From Ruminococcus sp. UBA4350 (GTDB lineage: Bacteria; Bacillota; Clostridia; Oscillospirales; Ruminococcaceae): a DNA stretch of 47,542 nucleotides. The stretch spans positions 1-47,542 of the forward strand of contig DGSY01000021.1 of assembly GCA_002394125.1 (NCBI GenBank), given 5' to 3'. The stretch's first letter is position 1; each line of letters opens with the position of its first letter. The notes under the pieces were generated by a model. The model was not told the DNA's origin, ran no database searches, and saw only the letters and a program-made list of their open reading frames with translations. Made by a program: the position numbers and the translations under genes. Below, in pieces: positions 15,855 through 23,473 of the stretch.

Positions 15855-16331
15855 ATGACAAAAATGATTCATTCACAGGGCGCAAGAGAGCTCGCGCCGC
15901 AGGCCTATGCCGCAATGGTCGCACGCGCCTCCCGCCGCACGGATGTGAGCATGACGGTGCTGAAAGCGTTTCTGATCGGCGGGAGCATCTGCACAGCCGG
16001 TGAGCTGCTGCGGCAGATCCTGCTGCAAAGCGGTCTGGAGCAGGATGCCGCATCCGCATGGACATCGGTGATTCTCGTGTTCATTGCGGCGCTGCTGACC
16101 GGCACGGGGCTTTATCAGAAGCTCGCAAAGCACGGCGGCGCGGGAACGCTCGTTCCGGTCACAGGCTTCGCGAATGCAGTCGCGGCGGCGGCGGTCGAGG
16201 CAAAGACCGAGGGCTATGTTACGGGCATCGGCACGAAGATCTTCACGATCGCGGGGCCGGTCATTCTCTACGGCACAGCGGCATCTGTCGTCTACGGCCT
16301 GCTCTATTACCTTTGGCTGCACATCATCTAA
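15855..16331 (+). CDS. spoVAC: Stage V sporulation protein AC
   Basis: A 158-residue membrane protein with about four hydrophobic segments. The C-terminal half carries the family signature GAGTLVPVTGFANAV (about 97-111), then AAVEAKTEGYVTGIGTKIFTIAGPVILYG, as in SpoVAC; SpoVAE/B paralogues are shorter. SpoVA proteins move dipicolinic acid into the forespore, and SpoVAC is a mechanosensitive channel in germination of B. subtilis. Usually spoVAC, D and E are adjacent; here spoVAC is alone, with a minus-strand gene directly after it. AGGAG precedes the start. Upstream, GTATA and AATATAA are spaced 18 bases apart and are a weak fit to a sigma-G promoter. Confidence 0.9.
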   Translation: MTKMIHSQGARELAPQAYAAMVARASRRTDVSMTVLKAFLIGGSICTAGELLRQILLQSGLEQDAASAWTSVILVFIAALLTGTGLYQKLAKHGGAGTLVPVTGFANAVAAAAVEAKTEGYVTGIGTKIFTIAGPVILYGTAASVVYGLLYYLWLHII

Positions 16332-16354
16332 CCTGCCGACACGTTGGTTATGCG

Positions 16355-17372
16355 TTATGAGAGCGGGAAGGTCACCTGCCAGTTTCCTGCGATATATTTC
16401 TGTGAGGTCACAAATTCGCCTGTCAGCGTATAGTCCGGCAGCTTCTCATATTCTACCGATATGATCTGCTCCGCATAAACATCGCGCTGAGCGGCATCCC
16501 GGTAGGTATAACCGAAATCCGCCGGCTCACCGACATTCTCGCCGTTCTCATCCAGCAGCATAAAGTGTCCGTGTGTGTCTGTGTGTTCAACATCCTCATA
16601 TTTTGAGAGGATATGCAGTGCGCCGTCCACATAGCCGATGTTCAGGACGGAAAAGCCGGGAACGGGCGTGCATATCGGCTCTGCCTTCGGAATCAGAAAC
16701 CGCATCGTTTCCGCCTCCGGCAGTGCATCTGCATTATACGCATATCCGCCTATGATCGAGGTGTGCTTTTCGGTTTCCGGCTCATAGGGGATGCTGCGCA
16801 GGTCGATCGCCTCAACCTCGCCCTCTTTGCGAATCTTTCCGAGCAGCATACTCCCGACGGAAAACGTCATTTTACCGTCCGGCAGATCGCTGCCGTTCAT
16901 CGTTTCCAGATGCACGATAAAATATGCGGTATGCGTTTCCGGATCATACTCCGAAAAGCTGCAATGTCCGGCCAAATCGCGCCGCACGCGGATCGAATAG
17001 CTGTCATTGAGATCCCAGCCGCCCTCGGGACAGGTGCCCGTCAGATCGCGCATCGCAAGATAAACATTCGCTTCGCAGCCGCTGCGCTCCGCGGAAATGA
17101 CCGTCATTTCAATGCCCTGATCGGTGCAGGATCTCTGCACGGGCTTGAAGGTCTGCGCGGCGGCGGGCGCAATGCGATAGAGTACATCATAGGCCGGATC
17201 GACACCGGCTGCGGTCAGTGCGGGCAGCGGGCAGACGATCAATGCAGCTGCGACAGACGCGGCCGCGATTCTTTTGAATATTCTGCGGCGGATCGGTCGT
17301 TTCGCCGGTACGCTGATATCCAGATACCGTTCGTCGATCTCACCCATTGCTTTCATAAACTGATCGGTATTC
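16355..17372 (-). CDS. Putative anti-sigma factor, DUF4179-like
   Basis: The gene runs to a GTG start at 17374 and overlaps the sigma gene stop as GTGA; the protein has 339 residues. About 35 residues at the N-terminus are cytosolic and basic at the end (KRPIRRRIFKR). One membrane segment follows (about 34-54), then a large extracytoplasmic domain of mainly beta character with the pattern ALTAAGVDPAYDVLYRIAPAAAQ just after the membrane, as seen in DUF4179 proteins encoded next to ECF-type sigma factors. AGGAGG lies seven bases upstream. Family assignment rests on topology, this juxtamembrane pattern and the neighbour. The signal it senses is unknown. Confidence 0.75.
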
Positions 17373-17928
17373 ACAGATAGCCCTCCTTTTTGAGTCTGGC
17401 GTATAGTTTTTTGCGTGTACGGAACAGCATGGATTTGACCTTGCTTTCGGAAAAGCCGTGTGCTGCGGCGATTTCAGAGACCGGCTGCATATACCAGTAC
17501 CGGCGCACGAATACATTCCGGTCGGTATCGGGAATGCTGCCGAGAAATGAATTGATCGCTTCGGTCAATGCCTGCTCGCTGACCTGCCGCTCGACATCCT
17601 CGCCGGACGCGAGCCATTCCGCGATCTCCTCAAAAACGACCTGTGCTTCTGCGGCACCGCGCTTTTTTGTTTTGGCGGCGCGGAGCTTATTCAGGCTGAT
17701 ATTGCGCGTCAGCCGTCCGAGAAAGGTTTGCAGGCAGGAAGGCTCATGCGGCGGGATGCTGTTCCACGCGGCGAGCCATGTGTCATTGAGCGCTTCCTCG
17801 GCGTCCTCCGGACATTGCAGGATATGCTGCGCAACGGCGCGGCAGTAGACCGTATATTTCTGCACGGTCTGTGCGACTGCTTCTTCATCACGGCTGAGAT
17901 ACAGCGCGATGATCTGCGGATCCTCCAT
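17371..17928 (-). CDS. ECF-type RNA polymerase sigma factor
   Basis: A 185-residue protein. Region 2 is seen at about residues 10-75 (YTVYCRAVAQHILQCPEDAEEALNDTWLAAW, the usual region 2.2-2.4 pattern). Region 4 is at about 125-182 (LGSIPDTDRNVFVRRYWYMQPVSEIAAAHGFSESKVKSMLFRTRKKL), which contains the DNA-binding helix-turn-helix. The linker between them holds a Lys-rich KTKKRG segment. The gene overlaps the anti-sigma gene by four bases, a typical sigma/anti-sigma unit. GGGAGGG precedes the ATG at 17928. Upstream is TGCAACC, a plausible ECF -35, and a palindromic AGGAGCTCCT; autoregulation is possible but unproven. Confidence 0.93.
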   Translation of the reverse strand: MEDPQIIALYLSRDEEAVAQTVQKYTVYCRAVAQHILQCPEDAEEALNDTWLAAWNSIPPHEPSCLQTFLGRLTRNISLNKLRAAKTKKRGAAEAQVVFEEIAEWLASGEDVERQVSEQALTEAINSFLGSIPDTDRNVFVRRYWYMQPVSEIAAAHGFSESKVKSMLFRTRKKLYARLKKEGYL

Positions 17929-18003
17929 ACTTTCCCTCCCTTTATTCAGAATCAGGAGCTCCTATCATACTACTAACCGGACAGGGCGCTGCGGTTGCAC
18001 ATT

Positions 18004-18495
18004 CTATAAAATTTTTTCGAGTCTGAGAAGCTGCATCTTTTTATCCAGCCCGCCTGCATAGCCGGTCAGTGCGCCGTTTGCGCCGAGCACTCTGTGGCAG
18101 GGGATGATAAGCGAGACCGGATTATGCCCGACTGCATCGCCGACGGCCTGCGCGGACATCCGGCTCCCCCGCTGCCGTGCGATGCGGTCTGCGATTTCCC
18201 CGTAGGTCATCGTGCAGCCGTATGGGATCGTCAGCAGGATCTCACAGACGGCTCTGCGAAAGGGCGTTGTCCGCAGGACGATCGGCGGGGTGAAGTCCGG
18301 AATCCTGCCGCTGAAATAGAGATCGAGCCAGCGGACGGTCTGTGCAAATACCGGCAGATCACATTCGGTGTATTTTCTGCTGAGCGTTTCACCGAAATGC
18401 GCCTGCCCGTCGAACCATAAGCCGGTCAGCAATTCGCCGCCGCCTGCCAGTGTGATCCCGCCGAGCGGGGAATCATAATGATAAATACAGTCCAT
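18004..18495 (-). CDS. ogt: Methylated-DNA--[protein]-cysteine S-methyltransferase
   Basis: A 163-residue protein, the usual length of Ogt/MGMT. It removes methyl groups from O6-alkylguanine by transfer to its own Cys. The active-site motif IIPCHRVLG is present (about 130-138), as are RAVCEILLTIPYGCTMTYGEIA and the arginine-finger region. Start at 18495 with AGGA nine bases upstream. It is a single-gene unit with a perfect promoter. The choice between ogt and ada-like names cannot be settled; no Ada N-terminal domain is present. Confidence 0.94.
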   Translation of the reverse strand: MDCIYHYDSPLGGITLAGGGELLTGLWFDGQAHFGETLSRKYTECDLPVFAQTVRWLDLYFSGRIPDFTPPIVLRTTPFRRAVCEILLTIPYGCTMTYGEIADRIARQRGSRMSAQAVGDAVGHNPVSLIIPCHRVLGANGALTGYAGGLDKKMQLLRLEKIL

Positions 18496-18539
18496 ATTGA
18501 TATTCCTTTTCAGACAGCGCTTTGTGCGCGGATACGAAC

Positions 18540-18568
18540 ATTATAAAGGATGCGCCGCAAAATGTCAA
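18540..18568 (-). promoter_or_regulatory. Consensus promoter for the MGMT gene
   Basis: TTGACA (18563-18568) and TATAAT (18540-18545) on the minus strand, spacing 17; both hexamers are exact consensus. Confidence 0.88.
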
Positions 18569-18611
18569 CTCAGCAGCTTCGCCGTGATCGGCGCTGATTC
18601 TGCGCATTTGC

Positions 18612-18640
18612 TTGACATCAGCAGACGTTTGTGATAAAAT
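18612..18640 (+). promoter_or_regulatory. Promoter of the tail-anchored / TIR-LRR / ychF unit
   Basis: TTGACA (18612-18617) and TAAAAT (18635-18640) with 17 bases between. It lies 42 bases before the first start codon and runs divergently from the MGMT promoter, with 44 bases between the two -35 boxes. Confidence 0.84.
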
Positions 18641-18681
18641 AAAAGTATCACTCTGATTCCAAATGAAAGGCGGTATCTGCT

Positions 18682-19362
18682 ATGACTGATCTGTTCTTCT
18701 GTCCCGAACGCTGGGAACCCGACAGCATGATCTCCACCAATGCGGCATCCATGATCCGCGTACACGGTATCTCCGGCAAAGCAGCCGATGCGTGGCAGCT
18801 CGGCGACTGGGGAAGCAGCTGGACGGCGATCACCTCTGAGATCCCGATCGAACCAGGCTGGCTCGAATCCGGCGAGGAATACCGCCTCTGCTTCTGGCTC
18901 AACGGCGGCGAAAACAGCCGCGGCGATGAGATCTGTATGCTGGAGATCTACGGCGATGACTGGGAAGACCGCCTGACCTTCCGCCTCAACCGCGACCATA
19001 CCGCACCGCTGCTCGAAAAGGATCACTGGCTGCTCTTCGGTGTGCCGTTCCGTGCGCCGAAGGCTGCGGACGCGCTGAAATTCCGGTTTGTCGCGGCAGG
19101 CGCCGTCTGCACGATCGCCGGCATTCAGGATATGGATATGAATGCGGCGGAAGCACTCACGCCCGATGAGCGTGAGACCGGTCAGCCGCAGCGCTATAAT
19201 ATCATATTCCCGCACGGCTATCCGGCGCAGAGCCGTCAGCATCTGCTGAATGCTCGCGGCGGACGTTCCGGCGGACGGATTCTCGCTGTCTGCGCAGCAG
19301 CGGCAGCAGTCACCGGCATCACTGCCGCTGTGCTGATCCGCAGAGCGCGCAGACGCAAGTGA
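18682..19362 (+). CDS. Tail-anchored protein with predicted beta-sandwich-like domain, unknown function
   Basis: A 226-residue protein without a signal peptide. Residues about 1-155 are rich in alternating hydrophobic and polar segments with many Trp/Asp (SWTAITSEIPI, YRLCFWLNGGENSRGDE, WEDRLTFRLNRD, WLLFGVPFRAP), which suggests a jelly-roll or carbohydrate-binding-module-like fold. After a linker, one membrane segment (about 203-219) ends in RRARRRK, so the main domain should face the cytosol as in tail-anchored proteins. I do not recognise the family. The TGA at its end overlaps the upstream GTG of the TIR-LRR gene frame, and the TIR start lies 11 bases later, so the two are cotranscribed and perhaps coupled. 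AAAGGCGG lies about ten bases before the ATG. Confidence 0.75.
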   Translation: MTDLFFCPERWEPDSMISTNAASMIRVHGISGKAADAWQLGDWGSSWTAITSEIPIEPGWLESGEEYRLCFWLNGGENSRGDEICMLEIYGDDWEDRLTFRLNRDHTAPLLEKDHWLLFGVPFRAPKAADALKFRFVAAGAVCTIAGIQDMDMNAAEALTPDERETGQPQRYNIIFPHGYPAQSRQHLLNARGGRSGGRILAVCAAAAAVTGITAAVLIRRARRRK

Positions 19363-19373
19363 CGGAGGAAAGC

Positions 19374-20423
19374 ATGAAAAACGATTTTGATGTGTTCATC
19401 AGCTACCGGCGTGACGGCGGGATTCACCTGGCAAGACTGCTCCATGACAAACTGGAGCAGAGAGGCTTTCGCCTGTTTCTCGATATGGAAAATATGCGTG
19501 CCGGTAAATTCAACGAACAGCTCTTTACATACATTGAAAACTGCCCGTCTTTTCTGCTGGTGCTTCCGCCGGGTGCGCTGGACCGCTGCGTCAATGAAGA
19601 AGACTGGCTGCGCAGAGAGATCCGTCACGCGCTGAACACCCGGAAAAATATCGTCGTTGTCAAGGATTCCGAATTTGAAGACTATCCCGAAAATCTGCCG
19701 AATGATATTGCCGAGATCAGGCATTATCAGTCGGCTCGTGTCTCGGAGGAATATTTCGATGCATTCGTAGACCGTGTCGCGAATTATCTGCGGCAGGGAA
19801 GGGAAAATGCCGGGATTCCGCAGACTGCGCCGAAAGCGATCCCGCTGATCCAGCTGAAAAAGATGCCGCAGACCGTTCCGGCAAAAGCTGCACTGACCGC
19901 ACCGCAGACGCGTCCGGCTGCGTCTGTTCAGCCAATGCAGCCCGCTGCGGAAAAGCGTAAAACCGTTCTGCCGCCCGGTACGGAGACGGTCAATGTCCCT
20001 GCGGGCAAAGAAAAGGTCGGCGGCGGTGCATATGCCTGTGATCCGAAGATCGGAACGGTCGTCCTGCCGGAGGGCATCAAAGAGATCGGCATGGCGGCCT
20101 TCGCGGACTGTACCGGCCTGACCGCCGTGAAGCTCCCGCAGTCGCTGACGTATATCCGGTCAGGCGCATTCGCCGGCTGCCGGAATCTTCAGGAGATCCG
20201 CTTTCCGGACGGACTGAAGGAGATCGGCGCGGCCGCCTTTGCCGGATGCGTTTCCCTCAGCAGCATCACGCTGCCCGCTGCAAAGATCAGAGAGGGCGCG
20301 TTCGCTGACTGCTACAGGCTGGAAAATGCCGTGATCCCGGAAAATGCAGAGATCCTGCCGGATGCGTTTGCAGGATGCTGCAAGCTGAAAGATCCGGTAA
20401 AACAAACAGAAATAAAGGAGTAA
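19374..20423 (+). CDS. TIR domain fused to BspA-type leucine-rich repeats
   Basis: A 349-residue protein without signal peptide or membrane segment. The start at 19374 has GGAGG five bases upstream; a GTG at 19359 is an alternative. Residues 4-140 are a TIR domain: box 1 FDVFISYRRDGG (5-16), GFRLFLDMENM (box 2-like), FLLVLPPGAL and CVNEEDWLRREI, where Glu82 sits at the position of the catalytic glutamate of NAD-cleaving TIR enzymes. A Pro/Ala/Thr-rich linker (about 145-200) leads to about five BspA-type repeats of 22-23 residues (for example LPEGIKEIGMAAFADCTGLTAVKLPQSL). Domain order TIR then LRR recalls plant and animal sensors, but without a nucleotide-binding module. Roles in phage defence or host interaction are both possible and unproven. 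ychF follows after eight bases. Confidence 0.88.
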   Translation: MKNDFDVFISYRRDGGIHLARLLHDKLEQRGFRLFLDMENMRAGKFNEQLFTYIENCPSFLLVLPPGALDRCVNEEDWLRREIRHALNTRKNIVVVKDSEFEDYPENLPNDIAEIRHYQSARVSEEYFDAFVDRVANYLRQGRENAGIPQTAPKAIPLIQLKKMPQTVPAKAALTAPQTRPAASVQPMQPAAEKRKTVLPPGTETVNVPAGKEKVGGGAYACDPKIGTVVLPEGIKEIGMAAFADCTGLTAVKLPQSLTYIRSGAFAGCRNLQEIRFPDGLKEIGAAAFAGCVSLSSITLPAAKIREGAFADCYRLENAVIPENAEILPDAFAGCCKLKDPVKQTEIKE

Positions 20424-20431
20424 AGCAATCT

Positions 20432-21529
20432 ATGAAACTTGGTATGGTCGGACTGCCGAATGTCGGCAAAAGCACACTGTTCAATGCACTGACAAATGCA
20501 GGCGCGGAATCCGCAAACTATCCGTTCTGCACGATCGACAAGAATGTCGGCATCGTCTCCGTTCCGGATGCGCGTCTGGAAAAGCTCGCGGAGATCTATC
20601 AGCCGAAGAAATTCACGCCTGCGACCTTGCAGTTCGTCGATATCGCCGGACTCGTCAAGGGCGCATCAAAGGGCGAAGGTCTCGGCAACCGCTTCCTCGC
20701 AGATATCCGCGAGGTCGATGCGATCATTCATGTCGTGCGCTGCTTTGAGGATGACAATATCGTCCATGTGGACGGCTCGATCGACCCGAAGCGGGATATC
20801 GAGGTCATCAATCTGGAGCTGGTCTTCTCGGATATCGAGCTGATCGAGCGCCGCATTGACAAGACTGCGAAGCTCGCAAAGGGCGACAAGAAATATCAGG
20901 CGGATGTGGATCTGCTGAAGCGTCTGCTGGAGCATCTGACCGAGGGCAGACCAGCCCGCAGCTTTGACTGCACCGAGGACGAGCTTGCCGTGATCCTCGA
21001 AACGCCGCTGCTGACCGCAAAGCCCGTGATCTATGCGGCGAATCTTTCCGAGGCGGATTTCTCCGGTGATCTCGAAAGCAATGCGCATTTTCAGGCGGTC
21101 AGGGAGATCGCGGAATCCGAGAATGCTGCGGTCTTCCCGATCTGCGCGCAGATCGAAGCGGAGATCTCCGATATGGATCCGGAGGAGCAGGCGGTATTCC
21201 TCGCCGATCTCGGACTGGAGGAATCCGGCCTGACGCGCATCATCCACGCGGGCTATGCACTGCTCGGCCTGATTTCCTATCTGACCGGCGGCTCCGATGA
21301 ATGCCGCGCATGGACGATCAAAAAGGGCACCAAAGCACCGCAGGCTGCCGGCAAGATCCATTCGGATTTCGAGAAGGGATTCATCCGCGCAGAGGTCATT
21401 TCGTTCGAGGATTTCATGGCAAATGACGGCAATATGGTCGCTGCGAAGGAAAAGGGTGTTGTCCGCATGGAGGGCAAGACCTACGAAGTGCAGGACGGTG
21501 ATATCATCACATTCCACTTTACCTCCTGA
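20432..21529 (+). CDS. ychF: Obg-family ATPase YchF
   Basis: A 365-residue protein, the standard YchF length. The P-loop is GLPNVGKST (about 7-15), followed by NYPFCTIDKNVG (G2 region), DIAGLVKGASKGEGLGNRFLADIREVDAI (G3) and, at G4, AANLSE instead of the usual NKxD, which is why YchF prefers ATP over GTP. The C-terminal TGS-like domain ends in EGKTYEVQDGDIITFHF. It binds ribosomes and is linked to stress responses. The start at 20432 has AAGGAG upstream; the extra frame upstream overlaps the TIR-LRR gene and is not used. Only eight bases separate it from the TIR-LRR stop, so the housekeeping gene appears to share that unit's transcript. Confidence 0.97.
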   Translation: MKLGMVGLPNVGKSTLFNALTNAGAESANYPFCTIDKNVGIVSVPDARLEKLAEIYQPKKFTPATLQFVDIAGLVKGASKGEGLGNRFLADIREVDAIIHVVRCFEDDNIVHVDGSIDPKRDIEVINLELVFSDIELIERRIDKTAKLAKGDKKYQADVDLLKRLLEHLTEGRPARSFDCTEDELAVILETPLLTAKPVIYAANLSEADFSGDLESNAHFQAVREIAESENAAVFPICAQIEAEISDMDPEEQAVFLADLGLEESGLTRIIHAGYALLGLISYLTGGSDECRAWTIKKGTKAPQAAGKIHSDFEKGFIRAEVISFEDFMANDGNMVAAKEKGVVRMEGKTYEVQDGDIITFHFTS

Positions 21530-21632
21530 AAGTTATTATCTGTGAATAATATTGCTATATTGGCAGCTTTGTAGATTTTTTCTCTTTCGTTTCCGATTGC
21601 TAAAGTCTGGAAAAAGACTGGAGATGATAAAT

Positions 21633-22064
21633 ATGTCAACATACGAAGATAAATTAGATGAAGTTTGTGAACGCTGGTATTGTGGTTTCTATGACAGATT
21701 TGAAGATCTGTGCGTGATAAATAATTATAGCATTCAAACTGTGTCAAAGATGACAAGAATATCGCCTGCAACTATATCACAATGGCAAGCTTATCGAGAT
21801 AGCAGTACGGGATTAGATGCATTACTATTTGGTTCTAGAGGATCAAATCCAGGCATTGATTCAATCATCAAACTATCAGTGTGTTTTAATTGTTCGAGTG
21901 ATTACCTTATTGGACTGAGAGTTAATTGGAAAGCTGAACAACTCAATCGTGTGTTTGATCAGTTATCCGACGATAATCAAATAAAGGTTCAAGAATTTGC
22001 GGCCAAATTGTTGAGAGAGCAGCAAGAAATCAAAACACATCTGGAAATCGACGAATCTAAATAA
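21633..22064 (+). CDS. AT-rich XRE-like helix-turn-helix protein
   Basis: A 143-residue protein. The start at 21633 has GGAG nine bases upstream; an ATG nine bases earlier abuts that site. Residues about 15-50 contain FEDLCVINNYSIQTVSKMTRISPATISQWQ, a helix-turn-helix, followed by IDSIIKLSVCFNCSSDYLIGL, the usual XRE C-terminal helix, then a helical tail (VFDQLSDDNQIKVQEFAAKLLREQQE). The coding sequence is clearly more AT-rich than everything around it, with codons such as AAA, TTA and ATA, which suggests recent acquisition. It stands between ychF and a repeated terminator hairpin. Its targets are unknown; no phage or plasmid gene accompanies it. Confidence 0.8.
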   Translation: MSTYEDKLDEVCERWYCGFYDRFEDLCVINNYSIQTVSKMTRISPATISQWQAYRDSSTGLDALLFGSRGSNPGIDSIIKLSVCFNCSSDYLIGLRVNWKAEQLNRVFDQLSDDNQIKVQEFAAKLLREQQEIKTHLEIDESK

Positions 22065-22095
22065 TAGAACATTATTCTGTAACTGTTCATTTGAA

Positions 22096-22154
22096 CCCCC
22101 AATAACAAACAGCACGCCCGATGCGGAACCGGACGTGCTGTTTTGTTTATTGGG
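22096..22154. terminator. Long bidirectional hairpin, repeated at 42848-42890
   Basis: The core arms CAGCACG and CGTGCTG extend outward through CCCAATAACAAA and TTTTGTTTATTGGG with small bulges. The T-rich right flank ends the HTH gene transcript. The same sequence, inverted and about 90 percent identical by eye, follows the HAD gene at 42848-42890. Confidence 0.75.
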
Positions 22155-22203
22155 GCTGATCATGCTTTGGGTGGATTCCCTGATAAAATGGGAGAATAAT
22201 TGA

Positions 22204-22279
22204 AATAAAGTATCCGCGAACAGCGGCGTGTATCTGTAAAATTCATCCTGTCAGCATGACCGTGTCTTTAGCACAACGA
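22204..22279. repeat. Dispersed repeat copy, internally shortened relative to 7488-7794
   Basis: AATAAAGTATCCGC (22204-22217) matches 7488-7500. From CCGCGAACAGCGGCGTGT on, the sequence follows 7729-7794 with about 80 percent identity, through TTTAGCACAACG. The roughly 230 bases between these two parts in the 7.4-kb copy are missing here. The copy ends about 12 bases before the HD-domain gene stop. Confidence 0.72.
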
Positions 22280-22290
22280 CTGTCGGCTTG

Positions 22291-22734
22291 TCAGCATGAG
22301 TCTTCGGTCAGGAGCCTGACGGCTCTGCGGTATTTTTCCAGCCGCGCCGCCGTCCTTTCGGATGCCGCCGCTTCGGGCGGGAGCCGCCGGATATCCATAT
22401 TATGCCGCAGATCTGCGAGCTTGACCGCCCGCGCCCGCGGATCGCTGCGGATCCGGCGCACATAGTCAAAATAATCCTCCGCCGGATCATGCGTCAGCAG
22501 CCGGAGCGTTTCCGTCACCTCCGGCGGGAACTCCGCTTCGAGCATTTCGATCGTCACCGCCGTGTCCTCGGCCACATCATGCAGCAGCGCGGCGGCGGTC
22601 GTGATCTCGTCCTGCATCTCTGCCGCAACGGTCAGCGGATGCAGGATATAGGGCATTCCGCCCTTGTCGAATTGTCCGTGGTGCGCCTGCTCCGCGATCC
22701 GTGCGGCGCGCACTGTCATTTCCGTATAGATCAT
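22291..22734 (-). CDS. HD-domain phosphohydrolase resembling a small ppGpp hydrolase
   Basis: A 147-residue protein. The start at 22734 has GGAG seven bases upstream; an ATG at 22740 overlaps the upstream stop as ATGA but sits too close to that site. The motifs are AEQAHHGQFDKGGMPYILHPLTVA (first His region, as in SpoT/RelA hydrolase domains), ALLHDVAEDT (the HD pair) and VKLADLRHNMD (distal Asp region). This set matches the metal-dependent ppGpp hydrolase family (Mesh1/SAH-like) and not a synthetase. Substrate could be (p)ppGpp or another nucleotide. It is the last gene of the long miaB-to-HD unit, coupled to the membrane protein gene before it. Confidence 0.87.
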   Translation of the reverse strand: MIYTEMTVRAARIAEQAHHGQFDKGGMPYILHPLTVAAEMQDEITTAAALLHDVAEDTAVTIEMLEAEFPPEVTETLRLLTHDPAEDYFDYVRRIRSDPRARAVKLADLRHNMDIRRLPPEAAASERTAARLEKYRRAVRLLTEDSC

Positions 22735-22736
22735 AT

Positions 22737-23462
22737 TCATTCTCCGTATGCAAGCTGTGTCCAGCCGAACTGTGAATACTCCACCGCACCCGTCCGGCTG
22801 TTGACGATGACGACGGAGCCGCCGGGATGATTCCAGTCCCCGCGGGCATCAAGACACAGAACCATTGTGCCGTCGGCGGGCTTCCCCTCCGGATACCAGA
22901 ACTTTTCGTCGCAGTAAAACATGGCAGCGCCGCTCCATTCTTCTCCGGATGCGGCGTAACTGTTTCCTGCGGATTCCGGTATGGTTTGACAGGAAAGCAT
23001 TCCTTCCGCCAGCGGCATCGTATACAGCGCCTGTGCCGAAAACTGTGCTTCGATCTCCGCGGCGCGTTCCGGCGCAGTCACAAAGCGCACGCTGTAATGT
23101 CCGGTTCCCTGCATGATAGACGGGATCGCATCAAAGACATAATCCGACCGCACATCGCCGGAGAATTCCGGAAACCACTTCGGCGTGCTGTTGTAGATGC
23201 CGTGAAATGCCCGCTGAAACGGATAGCGCCAGAGCTGCCGCGATTGTTTGTAAATCGGTGCAAAGAGCATCATGAATCCGCAGATGCAGAGCGGCGGCAG
23301 CAGGGCCAGCGCATTCGGCTTCTCCTTCGGCTTTTTGCGCCTGCCGGCGAGATATGCGGCGAGAAATCCGGCACAGACCGCCGCGCCGATCAGAAAGCGC
23401 AGGCTGCCGGTCAGGATCAGTCCCGCCGCATTCGCGAGCAGCAGGATCACCAGAATTATCAT
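22737..23462 (-). CDS. Membrane protein with extracytoplasmic C-terminal domain, unknown function
   Basis: A 241-residue protein. Three hydrophobic segments lie at about residues 1-17, 20-40 and 52-70, separated by a basic loop (AGRRKKPKEKP). The remaining 170 residues have no further membrane segment and contain FHGIYNSTPKWFPEF, GTGHYSVRFVT and the C-terminal VVIVNSRTGAVEYSQFGW. No catalytic motif is recognised. GAGGGA precedes the ATG by eight bases. It lies 11 bases after queA and overlaps the HD gene, within the same transcription unit. Confidence 0.75.
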   Translation of the reverse strand: MIILVILLLANAAGLILTGSLRFLIGAAVCAGFLAAYLAGRRKKPKEKPNALALLPPLCICGFMMLFAPIYKQSRQLWRYPFQRAFHGIYNSTPKWFPEFSGDVRSDYVFDAIPSIMQGTGHYSVRFVTAPERAAEIEAQFSAQALYTMPLAEGMLSCQTIPESAGNSYAASGEEWSGAAMFYCDEKFWYPEGKPADGTMVLCLDARGDWNHPGGSVVIVNSRTGAVEYSQFGWTQLAYGE

Positions 23463-23473
23463 GTGTCTGTCCC

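Noticed and set aside
22291..22740. Full RelA/SpoT synthetase-hydrolase
   Set aside because: The protein has 147 residues with only the HD hydrolase motifs; there is no synthetase domain or TGS/ACT region.
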